From: Pseudonocardiales bacterium
GTDB lineage: Bacteria; Actinomycetota; Actinomycetes; Mycobacteriales; Pseudonocardiaceae
DNA length: 64,000 nt
Direction of reading: 5' to 3'
Assembly: GCA_019244165.1 (NCBI GenBank)
Contig: JAFATA010000075.1
Coordinates: 18,135 to 82,134 of the forward strand
Shown here: in pieces, positions 52,205 through 61,146 of the stretch
How the letters are laid out: every line of letters begins with the position of its first letter
Numbering within the stretch: the stretch's first letter is position 1
The notes under the pieces: model-generated
Seen by the model: only the letters and a program-made list of their open reading frames with translations
Told to the model about the DNA's origin: nothing
The model's database searches: none
Translations under genes and position numbers: made by a program

Positions 52205-52449
52205 GCGAACCATTGCCGGAAGGCGTCTTTCACCTCCTGACCGCCGACAACATGGTGCGCCATCCCTTCTATGGGACCTACATCACTGTCTGCGGGGAGG
52301 ACGTGCCCGCGTCGGACCTGCCACCGTTGTGCTACGACGACGATGACGGCGACATCGTCCGCAACCCCGCGTACTGCCCAGAATGCGTCCGCGAGGCCGC
52401 CCGCTGGAACGCCGAGCCTGGCCAGACCCGACCACCCACCGACACCTGA
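52201..52449 (+). CDS. Small Cys-containing protein B (module copy 3)
   Basis: 82 aa from a GTG at 52201 (SEPLPEGVFHLLTADNMV). CGEDVPASDLPPLC, NPAYCPECVREAARW as in the other copies. The track's start at 52192 adds three residues that homologues lack. Its TGA overlaps the ATG of the PP-loop gene (TGATG), so here the module is translationally linked to a biosynthetic-type protein. Confidence 0.75.
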   Translation: MSEPLPEGVFHLLTADNMVRHPFYGTYITVCGEDVPASDLPPLCYDDDDGDIVRNPAYCPECVREAARWNAEPGQTRPPTDT

Positions 52450-52985
52450 TGGCCCACAGCGAGGACCGGATGCGCAAAACCATCGACGCCGCCGATGTGT
52501 GCGCGGTGTTAGTTTCGGGCGGCTTGGATTCGTTGGCTGTGCTGGTCCGGTTGTGTCAGATTTCCGCAGGGACCGGCCGCCGGGTGCTCGGTGTCTGCGC
52601 CGAGATGACCGACGATTGCGGGTTGTCGAACGTTCCGGTGCTTGAGCGTTTGCTACGAGATCTGCGACTCGACTGTGAGCTTCTCGTTGTGCGGCGCCAC
52701 GAGTCGCCGGATGCGGCTCCTACCTGGTCTCCAGACGGGCCGAGGCTTGATGCTCTACCCGAGGTGAATCGGCTCGTATGCGCACGCGCTGCTACGGCTG
52801 GGGCCACGCTGGTGTTGCACGGTAGCGGTGCTGATGGCGCCGCGTTGCGTGAGGGCGTGGCGTTGGTTGCGCCGTGGCTGCCTGGGCGAACGCGAGCACT
52901 GTCCTACCTCGCGGCGGATTGCCCGCATCTGGCAACGGCGAGCGTTCCCCGGCTCATCGGGGTGCGGTACCGCGACATCGTTTAG
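52449..52985 (+). CDS. PP-loop ATPase-like protein (asparagine synthase/QueC type), probably truncated by TAG
   Basis: 178 aa. PP-loop signature VLVSGGLDSLAVLV at residues 20-33, followed by a nucleotide-binding alpha/beta core (VLGVCAEMTDDCG, LVLHGSGADGAALREG). Such proteins adenylate a carboxylate or carbonyl group. After the TAG at 52983-52985 the same frame continues for 64 codons with protein-like sequence (QRIDRWIDGLVSWHRD, ADWAAMAAWDSMARGRP) up to a TGA near 53180, suggesting that the TAG is a nonsense change. Translationally coupled to small protein B. Confidence 0.6.
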   Translation: MAHSEDRMRKTIDAADVCAVLVSGGLDSLAVLVRLCQISAGTGRRVLGVCAEMTDDCGLSNVPVLERLLRDLRLDCELLVVRRHESPDAAPTWSPDGPRLDALPEVNRLVCARAATAGATLVLHGSGADGAALREGVALVAPWLPGRTRALSYLAADCPHLATASVPRLIGVRYRDIV

Positions 52986-53448
52986 CAGCGGATAGACCGG
53001 TGGATTGACGGTCTGGTGTCCTGGCATCGGGATTGTCACGCAGACTGGGCTGCTATGGCGGCATGGGACTCGATGGCTCGCGGGCGTCCGGTTCCCACAC
53101 CTGGCCCGAATCAAATGGGCGAGTCCGTTCGAAGCATCGCGGGCGCGCGAAGTGTGCCTACTGGCGCGCGAAGCGCCTGATAGTGGAGCTATTTCCGGAG
53201 AGTGAACGGCACATCCGCGCAAGGACTGATCACGGTTTGTGTGCCGTAGGCGACAATACGTGTCGCCTACGGCACACAAACCGTGATCTCGAGCTTGTTC
53301 GGAAAAAAGACTCGCTGCTCCTCGCGCGGGTGGCTGCGGTCGAGGAATGGCTCTCGGGCGCCGAGCGGATGAGCTACGACATTGCGTGACGCCGTGCAGT
53401 GGCCGGAGGAGGTCATCGGTGGCTGATCGATGCCAGTAGGCTGGACTG
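52986..53448. other. Region between PP-loop gene and bpsA-like gene
   Basis: Holds the in-frame continuation of the PP-loop gene (to about 53180), the 28-bp-arm palindrome (53228-53288), and a short plus-strand frame ending at 53389 (VRKKDSLLLARVAAVEEWLSGAERMSY) that looks like the C terminus of a lost protein. The last 20 bp before 53449 (GCCAGTAGGCTGG) are shared with the upstream side of the bpsA fragment at 46017. Confidence 0.5.
53228..53288. repeat. 28-bp perfect inverted repeat, hairpin family copy 2
   Basis: Left arm GATCACGGTTTGTGTGCCGT followed by AGGCGACA, loop ATACG, right arm the exact complement. It shares the ends TTTGTGTGC and GGCGAC and a flank (GATCAGTCCTTGC on the opposite strand) with the element at 37484-37528, but the middle of the stem differs by compensating changes. 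It could be a terminator or a small palindromic mobile repeat. Confidence 0.8.
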
Positions 53449-55146
53449 ATGTCTGAGCAGGCCGAGCCGAATGCCTCTGATGCCGCCGCTGGCCAGGGGG
53501 CTGCTCATGTTGCCGCGCTGATCGCGGGGCGTGCTCCGGAGGCGGTGCGTCTGCGTGCCGTGCTCGGTCTGGTTGTCTCGGGTGGCCGGCACGAAATTCC
53601 GCACCTCGTGCGCAGTTGTGGCCTGTCGCGTCAGTTGGTGCTCGGTCTGTTGCGCAGCGCGGGGGCTGACATCGGGTGGGACGGGGACACCGTGTGGTTC
53701 GCTGGCGTCCAGCGGGATTATCAGGAGCTGATCGCGGCGGAATCGGCGTCCTCGAGTCATGCTGACGACTCTGTTCCTGTTGTTCTTGTGGAGCGGATGC
53801 GCGGCATTCTCGCTCGCGTTCCACCGCCGATCCATGGACTTGACCAGGTTCCGGCGACGGCGGAAACGGTGCTGCGGCGGGCACGATACCTCGCCCGCGA
53901 GTTCAATCTCGACCAGACGCGTCTGCTGTTCATCGGTGATCACGACTGCACGTCGCTGGCGTTCGCTGTGCTCGGTGTCGCACCGCGCTCGGTGACCGTC
54001 GTCGATATCGACGAACGGCTACTGGCCTTCCTTGCCGGCCAGCCCCAGGCGGCCGACGGGTCGATCACCCCATTGTTCGCCGACCTTCGGCTTGGGTTGC
54101 CCGAATCGGCGCGGGCGGCGCATGACGTGGCGTTCACCGACCCGCCCTACACCGCTGACGGCGTCGGGTTGTTTGTCGCGCGCGCGGTGGAGGGTCTGAC
54201 GGAACCGGCCAAGGGACGGATTTTGGTGGCGTATGGCTATTCGGAGTCGACACCGGCCCTGGGGCTCAAGGTGCAACGCGCCCTCACCGATCTGGAGCTG
54301 CTGTTCGAGGCCGTGTTGCCCGACTTTAACCATTACGATGGCGCCCAGGCCATCGGTTCGCGGGCTGACCTCTACCGACTTCGGCCAACCAAAAGAACGG
54401 ACCGAATCGCCCTGCGCGCCCTCGCCCGGTACGGCAAGACCATGTACACCCACGGCAGCCAATCCGAGGAAAGCCGCGACGGCAGCACCAGAGCAGCCGC
54501 AGAAGACACCGTGGCTCAGAGTGTGGTGGAGCAGTTCGGTGGCGGCACTGCCCCCTTGCTCGTCGGCGCCGGTTGGGCGGGACACAACGTGGTGCCCATC
54601 GAGGGTTTCCTGTCTGCGGAGAAATCATCGCGGCAGGCCGAAACAACGATCATCGATCTCCGGCCGCTGTTCGGGTGGTCACTCATCCGGGCCGCGTTGA
54701 CCGCGACCAGCGAGCGGACCATCATCATCGCGCCTCGGGATGCCTATGGGTTACACTCGGCGACCGAGTCCGCTTATCTCCGCGCGGCGCTGGAACCTAG
54801 CTACCAGGTCGAGAACATTCAGCGTTCCTTCTGCGGCACCGACTCCGCCGTTGTCGAGCTTCGACGCACCGCCACGGAATCCGTCGCGACGAATGTCTGG
54901 CGCCGCCCACACAGCAGGGCCGCCACCACCTGGCGCGAAAGCCTGATCGCCGCAGCCCGACTGCACGGAACCGAACTGACCAAGAACCAGGCACGAACGC
55001 TCATCGAGCAGACACAACTTACCACCAGCGTCACCGATCACCATCTCATCGACCTCCCCATCGCTACTCTCGCGCGGCTTCACCAAGCGATTGACGAGAC
55101 GGCACGCCCCTACTCGGTCGGCGATGGCCACACTGGGCTCATATGA
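53449..55146 (+). CDS. BpsA-like branched polyamine synthase family protein
   Basis: 565 aa. The N-terminal about 80 residues are winged-helix-like (GLVVSGGRHEIPHLVRSCGLSRQLVLGLLRS). The central part has a methyltransferase-like aminopropyltransferase fold: RRARYLAREFNLDQTRLLFIGDHD, VTVVDIDERLLAFL and AFTDPPYTADGVGLFVARA, as in N4-bis(aminopropyl)spermidine synthase (BpsA). The C-terminal half (from about 330) is not recognised. It may transfer aminopropyl groups from decarboxylated SAM or modify another substrate. ATG at 53449. The 5' end is duplicated at 46017. Confidence 0.72.
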   Translation: MSEQAEPNASDAAAGQGAAHVAALIAGRAPEAVRLRAVLGLVVSGGRHEIPHLVRSCGLSRQLVLGLLRSAGADIGWDGDTVWFAGVQRDYQELIAAESASSSHADDSVPVVLVERMRGILARVPPPIHGLDQVPATAETVLRRARYLAREFNLDQTRLLFIGDHDCTSLAFAVLGVAPRSVTVVDIDERLLAFLAGQPQAADGSITPLFADLRLGLPESARAAHDVAFTDPPYTADGVGLFVARAVEGLTEPAKGRILVAYGYSESTPALGLKVQRALTDLELLFEAVLPDFNHYDGAQAIGSRADLYRLRPTKRTDRIALRALARYGKTMYTHGSQSEESRDGSTRAAAEDTVAQSVVEQFGGGTAPLLVGAGWAGHNVVPIEGFLSAEKSSRQAETTIIDLRPLFGWSLIRAALTATSERTIIIAPRDAYGLHSATESAYLRAALEPSYQVENIQRSFCGTDSAVVELRRTATESVATNVWRRPHSRAATTWRESLIAAARLHGTELTKNQARTLIEQTQLTTSVTDHHLIDLPIATLARLHQAIDETARPYSVGDGHTGLI

Positions 55147-55223
55147 TCGTCATCGGGCCAGCTCATCGCGAGGGGACAGCCCGTGGGTCGACGGCTTGGC
55201 AACTTCTAGTCATACTTCTGACC

Positions 55224-55508
55224 ATGACGACAATGCCACTCGCCGATGTCAAGGCGCGCCTATCCGAGCTGGTGGGGAGGGTCCACGCGCATCACGAACG
55301 AGTCACGGTGACGGTGCACGGCCGACCGTCTGCGGTGCTCATCGCAGTGGAGGATCTGGAGGCGTTGGAGGAGACATTGTCGGTTCTGTCCGATCCTGAA
55401 ACTCTGCGGCGCTTGGTTCAGTCCGATGCCGAGCTGGCGCGAGGCGAGGTAGTGGGTGCTGAGGAGTTGGCTGAGTCGATGGCGGCACGACGCCGACACT
55501 CGGCGTGA
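55224..55508 (+). CDS. Phd/YefM-type antitoxin
   Basis: 94 aa from the ATG at 55224 (MTTMPLADVKARLSELVGRVH); the track's start adds an unrelated N terminus. Typical Phd/YefM dimer fold: VTVTVHGRPSAVLIAVEDLEALEETLSVL, then a C-terminal toxin-binding tail (ELARGEVVGAEELAESM). It represses its own promoter and binds the toxin. Its TGA overlaps the GTG of the toxin gene (GTGA). Confidence 0.85.
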   Translation: MTTMPLADVKARLSELVGRVHAHHERVTVTVHGRPSAVLIAVEDLEALEETLSVLSDPETLRRLVQSDAELARGEVVGAEELAESMAARRRHSA

Positions 55509-56020
55509 GCCACGAGTCGGTGGAGCGCTTCTCGCTGCGCGTCACTCCCGCCGTCCGGCGAGCGCTCACTGAGCGGCTTCCCGAGTCGGTCGCGTTCGCC
55601 GCGTTCGAGTTCATCAACGGACCGCTGCTGGACAACCCACACCGTGTGGGCCGACGTCTTTTGGCGCCACTGGATGATCGGTATAGCGCTCGGCGCGGCA
55701 GCTACCGGATCATCTACCGGATCGACGACAAGGAGCAGACGGTCGTGCCGGAGAGGTCGCAGGAGAGCCTGACGACGGCCAGGTCGATGCGTTGCAAGCA
55801 GCGTGCCGCGACGATGAGCCCTCATCAACGTCGGTTCACCCCTCGGAGCCGTCCGGGCCGTCCTCCTCGTCGGGTTCTGTCATGGGAAACTGCCGGTGTT
55901 CGTGACGCTCGCGCACCTCGACGTGCGCCTCGACTGGCGTCCGATCGCGCACCGTTTCGATCATCGAAGCCAGGAACTGGTCGGCCCGCAGATCCGGCGG
56001 CGTCACATCGTTCCGGATAG
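55505..56020 (+). CDS. RelE/ParE-type toxin, C terminus altered
   Basis: The GTG at 55505 starts MSHESVERFSLRVTPAVRRAL. Residues to about 80 have the RelE/ParE shape: NPHRVGRRLLAPLDDRYSARRGSYRIIYRID. Normal toxins then end within about ten residues with a conserved strand (V..V.HR.D.Y); here the frame instead runs on for 90 arginine-rich residues antisense to the nuclease gene. The functional end seems lost, so the toxin may be inactive. Confidence 0.65.
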   Translation: MSHESVERFSLRVTPAVRRALTERLPESVAFAAFEFINGPLLDNPHRVGRRLLAPLDDRYSARRGSYRIIYRIDDKEQTVVPERSQESLTTARSMRCKQRAATMSPHQRRFTPRSRPGRPPRRVLSWETAGVRDARAPRRAPRLASDRAPFRSSKPGTGRPADPAASHRSG

Positions 56021-56749
56021 TGACTCCCTCGAAACAGGCGCCGCCCCCTCCTCTCCCCATTCAGCGACCACCATGCAGGTGGTGTCATAAACGTCCATCT
56101 CGGAGCGCAGCTTTCGCAGCATGTCAATCGCCGACTCGAAACGGCCAGGTTTCTTGAGAATCGTCGAGCGAAACACGAACAGAAACCCGGTCGCAGCGAG
56201 CGAGAACCGAGCACGCAGGTTCTTTGCGTCCCCGTAGGACTCCTCGAAACGGTTCTTCAAGTTGTTGCCGAATGACGAGACCATTGATTTCGTCGACACC
56301 ATCAGCTCGGGGCCACGTGACCACTGCGCGATGACAACATCGACCTGTTTGGCGTAGGCTCTTCCGAGTACCTTGGCATCGCGTGGCGCCACCGTCGCAT
56401 TGCGTATCAATTGGGCCTCGAGTTCACCACGCAGCCGCTGGGGCAAGCTTCGCAGGAGGAGGCCCACTTCGCGCGGCAGCACGCGGGGTTTGGTCAAGCG
56501 TGGCCAGACCTCATCCGCGGGGAAGCCAGCCCGCCGCAGCTCCGTGGCAACCCACGCATCGATTGCGTTAGCGAACCGACCGGACTCCGAGCCGCTACCG
56601 GCGTCAATCGGGATCGCCAGCAGCATCCGGAGCAGGTCGTAGTCTGGTTCATAGCGACGGCCCGCTGGTGTGATATGCCACGGATTGCCGATGCCACCGC
56701 GACCACGAATAGCGTCTTCGAAGATGTCGAAGACATCGCCTTTCGCCAC
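55836..56749 (-). pseudogene. Restriction endonuclease-like gene, frameshifted
   Basis: From the ATG at 56749 (MAKGDVFDIFEDAIRGRGG). A nuclease-like region lies in the middle: VDVVIAQWSRGPELMVSTKSM resembles a PD-(D/E)xK core (D ... E-x-S-x-K). The frame shifts at about 56045 in a G-rich run (GAGGAGGGGGCGG); the true C terminus continues in another frame (ACFEGVTIRNDVTPPDLRADQF to EEDGPDGSEG). Next to an N6-adenine DNA methylase, so a type II restriction-modification system is likely. Family uncertain, perhaps XamI-like. Confidence 0.6.
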
Positions 56750-56765
56750 GCGCTATATCCCTCAG

Positions 56766-58481
56766 CTACTCGGCAGCGGGCGCTGGTTCCGACCGGGTCA
56801 GCCGACGCGAGCGCAACGCGTCGGCGGCCGCGAGAAGCTGCTTAACGTGATGGGGCTCCACTCCCATGACGTCACGCAGGAGCACGTCGTCCACCTGCGT
56901 GACCACCTCAGTCCAGCGACCGGCTGCCAGCCACTCGTCGAGTAGCCTGCTCGATGATTCCAGCCGTTCCCAGGCTCTCTGCAGGTCATCCGGCGCCGGC
57001 ACCGGGAGCAGGGCTGCCTCGCGTGGCTCCATCTTGAGGATGCCCCCACCGTAAGAACGGCCGAATACCTCAGCGCCCAGCAAGGAGACGCTGTTCAGAG
57101 ACACGAGCGGTAGGGCCGAGCGCGCGATCCGGGGTGCGCCTGGCAGCAGTCGAACTCCGTGCATCGAGTTGACGAAGGTCGCCTCGGCGGTGTTGGCGAT
57201 CAGCCGGGGATAGCGATGACTCATATAGGTGAAGAAAAGGTCCGGCGGTGGCACAGCGGGGGGCCGCCACCACGGGGAGCGGATCGTGCATTTGTAAGCC
57301 TCGTGCACTGCCTGCTCCCGTCCCCGGGCGAGGTATGCCGCCAGAGCCCTTGATCGATCATTCGCCGCGGGATAGAGCAGCCACACCCGCTCGCCTTGAG
57401 CGCGCAGCTCAGTCCACCGCTCAGTGGAGAAGTCCAGGCTCCGTAGGTGCTTCGTCCCCGGCGGGCAGACCTTCATCACGTGGCGGCCCTCAATGAGGCG
57501 GTACCGCACGCGCGTCTGCTCCGACATCGTGAAGTAGTGATTCGCACCGGTCACCGTACCCAGCTCGGGCTTACCGTAGCTGGACAGTGGCGTGAAGCGC
57601 TCGCTGCTCACGGCCTTGAACAAACGTCGTTGCCGGTTCGGCAATAACAAGTCGGTCCACTTGCCGCTGTCCGAGGGCGTGACGCTCAGGTTCGTCATGG
57701 GCCGGATCGAGACGAGGTCGGCGGCGTCGTGAAGGCAGTAGAGCGAGAAGGCGTCGCAGCCACCGCTGCCACTCGCCAGGACCAAGACCACCTTTTCGGT
57801 CGCGTCCGGGAACTGCAACCGCTCGAAAAGCACCAGGTGCACTTGCTCGAAACGCCGCCGCAGCCACGCGCGGATCGGATCGGCATACCCGACGGTCAGG
57901 AGTTCGGCGGGCAGCACCATCGCCAGTCGTCCGTCCGGCTGAAGGAAGCCACCGGCATGGACGAGAAGTGCCGCCCAGGATGAGGCCAGACCGGACAGCC
58001 GGACGTGTTGGCGGAGAGCCGCCTGCCGCGATTTCGCTCGCGCCTCGCCGATATGACGCTGATAACGGACAAAAGGCGGATTGCCGATCACGGCGTCCAT
58101 CACGGGCAGCGGCGCACCCAGGTGCTCCGGGGTAGCAATCTCCGGGGTAGCCCCCGGGGGAGCAATATCGAAAAAATCCGCAGCCAGCAGGTGTGCGCTC
58201 AGGCCCTCGGTCTCCAGGACGGTGCTTGCCCGGTCCAGCGAGGCCTCATGAAGATCTACACCGAAGAGATGCTCCTCCAGGTCGCCGTCCTCCTGGCCGA
58301 GCGCACGCAACCGTAGCCCCGCCGAGCGCAGGAAGGCCGCTTCTCCGCAGGTCGGGTCCAGAATCCGGGCATCCCGGTCACCACCGACCGCCCAGTCGGC
58401 CAGGTAGTCGGCGATCTGCGGCGGGGTGAAGAAAGCACCGCGTTCCTTGCGGACGGCGGGACTGTCCTCAGGTCGGATCAT
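56766..58481 (-). CDS. N6-adenine DNA methyltransferase, probable type II R-M methylase
   Basis: 571 aa. SAM-binding motif I ILDPTCGEAAFLRSAG preceded by GAFFTPPQIADYLADWA; catalytic motif IV GNPPFVRYQRHIG (NPPF). The long C-terminal part is a target-recognition region (SERFTPLSSYGKPELGTVTGANHYF and following). No nuclease domain is visible, so the separate gene downstream would cut. ATG at 58481; the nuclease start lies 17 bp downstream. Confidence 0.85.
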   Translation of the reverse strand: MIRPEDSPAVRKERGAFFTPPQIADYLADWAVGGDRDARILDPTCGEAAFLRSAGLRLRALGQEDGDLEEHLFGVDLHEASLDRASTVLETEGLSAHLLAADFFDIAPPGATPEIATPEHLGAPLPVMDAVIGNPPFVRYQRHIGEARAKSRQAALRQHVRLSGLASSWAALLVHAGGFLQPDGRLAMVLPAELLTVGYADPIRAWLRRRFEQVHLVLFERLQFPDATEKVVLVLASGSGGCDAFSLYCLHDAADLVSIRPMTNLSVTPSDSGKWTDLLLPNRQRRLFKAVSSERFTPLSSYGKPELGTVTGANHYFTMSEQTRVRYRLIEGRHVMKVCPPGTKHLRSLDFSTERWTELRAQGERVWLLYPAANDRSRALAAYLARGREQAVHEAYKCTIRSPWWRPPAVPPPDLFFTYMSHRYPRLIANTAEATFVNSMHGVRLLPGAPRIARSALPLVSLNSVSLLGAEVFGRSYGGGILKMEPREAALLPVPAPDDLQRAWERLESSSRLLDEWLAAGRWTEVVTQVDDVLLRDVMGVEPHHVKQLLAAADALRSRRLTRSEPAPAAE

Positions 58482-58547
58482 GGCCAGATCGTATGGCGAG
58501 GGTCTGACAGAACTGGCGGCGGAGCGTGGCGTGTCTCGTACGAGGGG

Positions 58548-59975
58548 TCACGAGGCGCCGAGGGCGTCCAGGAAGGAGCGCGCCCAACGCTGCACGTCGT
58601 GGGTCATCACCTGCCGGCGCAGGGCCCGCATCCGCCTGCGCCCCTCCGCGGGATCGGCGGTGATGGCCGCTTCGATGGCGTTCTTGATGCCGTCGAGATC
58701 ATGCGGGTTGACCAGGAACGCGCTGGTCAGCTCGGCCGCCGCGCCCGCGAACTCGGAGAGCACCAGCGTGCCGCTCAGGTCGTGGCGACACGCCACGTAC
58801 TCCTTGGCCACCAGGTTCATGCCGTCCCGCACCGGGGTGACGAGCATGACGTCCGCGGCCACGAAGAGCGCGGTCAGCTCGTTACGCGGCATCGACTGGT
58901 GCAGGTAATGCACCGTGGGGTGGCCCACCCGGCCGAACTCACCGTTGATCCGGCTGACGGCCTGCTCGATGTGGTTGCGCATGCGCCGGTAGTGCTCCAC
59001 CCGCTCGCGCGACGGGGTAGCCAGCTGCACCATGACGACGTCGTGGGCGGAGATCCGGTTCTCCGCATACAGCTCTCCCAGCGCGCGCAGCCGCACGTCG
59101 ATGCCCTTGGTGTAGTCCAGCCGGTCCACCCCGAGGACGATGGTCGCCGGGTTACCCAGTTCCTTGCGGATTTCCGCGGCGCGCTGGCGGATCGGCCGGC
59201 TGCGGGCGCATTTGTCCAACGCGGTGGAGTCGATGGAGATCGGAAAGGCACCGACCCGGACCGTCCGGTCGCCAGTGGTGACCTGGCCAGGCTTGGTACC
59301 CATCCCCACCGCGCTCTTGGTTGCCAACATTCCGGTCAGCCGGCGTGCCAAGATCAGGAAATTCTGCGCGCCACCGGGCAGCTGGAACCCGACCAGGTCA
59401 GCGCCGAGCAGCCCGTGGACCAGCTCGGCGCGCCAGGGCAGTTGCATGAACAGCTCCACGGGCGGGAAGGGAATGTGCAGGAAGAACCCGATCCGCAGGT
59501 CCGGCCGCAGTCCCCGGAGCATTTGGGGCACCAGCTGCAGCTGGTAGTCCTGTACCCAGACGGTGGCCCCCTCGCTGGCGACCTTGGCGGTGGCTGCGGC
59601 GAATCGCACGTTGATCTTGACGTAGGCGTTCCACCAGTGTCGATGGAACATCGGAGGAGCCACCACATCGTGGTAAAGCGGCCAGAGCGTCGCGTTGGCG
59701 AAGCCCTCGTAGTAGTCGGTGAGCTCCGCGCTGGACAGCGGCACCGGATGCAAGGTCATGTCGCCATCGGTGATGGGCTCCACCTCGACGTCGGGGACGC
59801 CCGGCCAGCCGACCCACGCGCCGCGACGCGAGCGCAGGAACGGCTCCAGCGCGGCGACCAGCCCGCCCGGGCTGGACTTCCACTGCTGCGTGCCATCGGG
59901 CAGCCGTTCCAGGTCCACTGGCAGCCGGTTGGCCGCCACCACGAAATCTGCCCCCGTGCTCGTGGTGTCGGTCAC
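58548..59975 (-). CDS. otsA: Trehalose-6-phosphate synthase
   Basis: 475 aa. GT20 family: [64 protein letters not shown], and [19 protein letters not shown], i.e. the UDP- or ADP-glucose and glucose-6-phosphate binding residues. GTG start at 59975 with AGGAGGGTAACCC before it. It makes trehalose-6-phosphate, a stress protectant and glycolipid precursor. otsB is not adjacent. Confidence 0.95.
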   Translation of the reverse strand: MTDTTSTGADFVVAANRLPVDLERLPDGTQQWKSSPGGLVAALEPFLRSRRGAWVGWPGVPDVEVEPITDGDMTLHPVPLSSAELTDYYEGFANATLWPLYHDVVAPPMFHRHWWNAYVKINVRFAAATAKVASEGATVWVQDYQLQLVPQMLRGLRPDLRIGFFLHIPFPPVELFMQLPWRAELVHGLLGADLVGFQLPGGAQNFLILARRLTGMLATKSAVGMGTKPGQVTTGDRTVRVGAFPISIDSTALDKCARSRPIRQRAAEIRKELGNPATIVLGVDRLDYTKGIDVRLRALGELYAENRISAHDVVMVQLATPSRERVEHYRRMRNHIEQAVSRINGEFGRVGHPTVHYLHQSMPRNELTALFVAADVMLVTPVRDGMNLVAKEYVACRHDLSGTLVLSEFAGAAAELTSAFLVNPHDLDGIKNAIEAAITADPAEGRRRMRALRRQVMTHDVQRWARSFLDALGAS

Positions 59976-60104
59976 GGGTTACCCTCCTTGTCCGCACCGC
60001 TACCCACCGAGACTAGCGGCGCGGGCTGCCGGTCCGCTGATCGTCACCGGGACGGCTGCCCAACACCGCCACACTGCGGTGCACTTACCATGACTGTCGC
60101 GTCC

Positions 60105-60180
60105 GCCGGCGTAGCTCAACTGGCAGAGCAACCGCCTTGTAAGCGGTAGGTTCGGGGTTCGAGTCCCCGCGTCGGCTCCA
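60105..60180 (+). tRNA. tRNA-Thr (anticodon UGU)
   Basis: GCCGGCG acceptor strand pairs with CGTCGGC; D-arm GCTC...GAGC; anticodon stem ACCGC/GCGGT with loop CTTGTAA (anticodon TGT); T-arm CGGGG TTCGAGT CCCCG; encoded CCA. All stems close. 76 nt. Confidence 0.95.
60139..60180. repeat. Left attachment-like site (tRNA-Thr 3' end)
   Basis: The last 42 bp of the tRNA gene are repeated exactly at 63669-63710. This is the usual footprint of tyrosine-recombinase integration into a tRNA 3' end; no integrase gene is left between them. Confidence 0.85.
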
Positions 60181-60318
60181 GTTTTACCAGGGAAATTACT
60201 TCCTTCGATTGATCAAGACCCTCGGCGAGCATAACGAGGGTATCGAAGAAGTGTTTGCCGTGTTTGGCGGCGGTGGAGAGGATGTCCGTGCTACGAGGGA
60301 AGCTCAGACCGCGTGTCA

Positions 60319-61050
60319 TCAGGCGTTGTTGTTGTGGATCAGCTGGTTGAGAATGGCTTGGCATTCGATGAGGTTGGCTGCGGTGTGCGGTGCGCCGGCA
60401 TCTCGCAGTTCCTGGGTGCTGGTCGTGCCGGTGGCCACGCCGATCACTTGCACCCCGGCTGCTAGCCCCGCTTCCACGTCTTTCGGTGTGTCGCCGATCA
60501 GGACTGTGGCGTCGTTCCGGAACATCACACCAGTCCGTTGGGCTGCTCGTTGTTGGGCGATCGTGACTAGCTTGGGTCGTTCGGGGTCGTCGTCGCCGTA
60601 GGCACCGGCGTCGAGGTCGAGGTAGTGGTCCAGGTGGAAGACTTCGAGTTTGATGCGGGCCACGTCGCGCAGGTTTCCGGTTAACACGCTTTGGTAGACG
60701 GTGGGACAGTGCGCCAGGCTGGCGAGGGTGTCGTGTGCGCCGGGTAGCGCTCGGCCTATCGTGCGTAGCTCGTCCCGTGCGTCGTGGTAGTTCTGGACTA
60801 CGGCTCGCGCTAATCGTGTGATCATTTCGTTGGTTGGTGTGATGTCGTTGAGTCGTAAGCTTTCCGCCATGATGTCCAGCTCGGTCCGGCCGGAGATCGT
60901 CGCTAGGGTGGCGAGGGGTTTGCCGGTGGCGGCGGGGAAGGCTCGATCGTAGAGGGCGCGGCCGACGCCCCGTGTTTCGATCAGTGTGTGGTCGAGGTCC
61001 CACAGCACGAGCAGGCGGGGTGCGGGCCGGGAGGGGAGTGCGGTGGGCAT
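60319..61050 (-). CDS. HAD-family hydrolase (phosphoglycolate-phosphatase-like)
   Basis: 243 aa. Motif I LWDLDHTLIETRG, motif II SVLTGNLRD, and the C-terminal IGDTPKDVEAGLAAGVQVIGVATG with metal-binding Asp. Catalytic Asp is present, so it is likely an active phosphatase; substrate unknown. First gene inside the tRNA-bounded island, divergent from the XRE regulator. Confidence 0.85.
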   Translation of the reverse strand: MPTALPSRPAPRLLVLWDLDHTLIETRGVGRALYDRAFPAATGKPLATLATISGRTELDIMAESLRLNDITPTNEMITRLARAVVQNYHDARDELRTIGRALPGAHDTLASLAHCPTVYQSVLTGNLRDVARIKLEVFHLDHYLDLDAGAYGDDDPERPKLVTIAQQRAAQRTGVMFRNDATVLIGDTPKDVEAGLAAGVQVIGVATGTTSTQELRDAGAPHTAANLIECQAILNQLIHNNNA

Positions 61051-61146
61051 GAGCGCAGTCTGCCATCGTTAGCCTGGCTGATCGGCGGTGTACGATTTGC
61101 GCCGCTCACGCCCCAGGAGCTTCGACGCTGGGGAGGGGATGAACGG

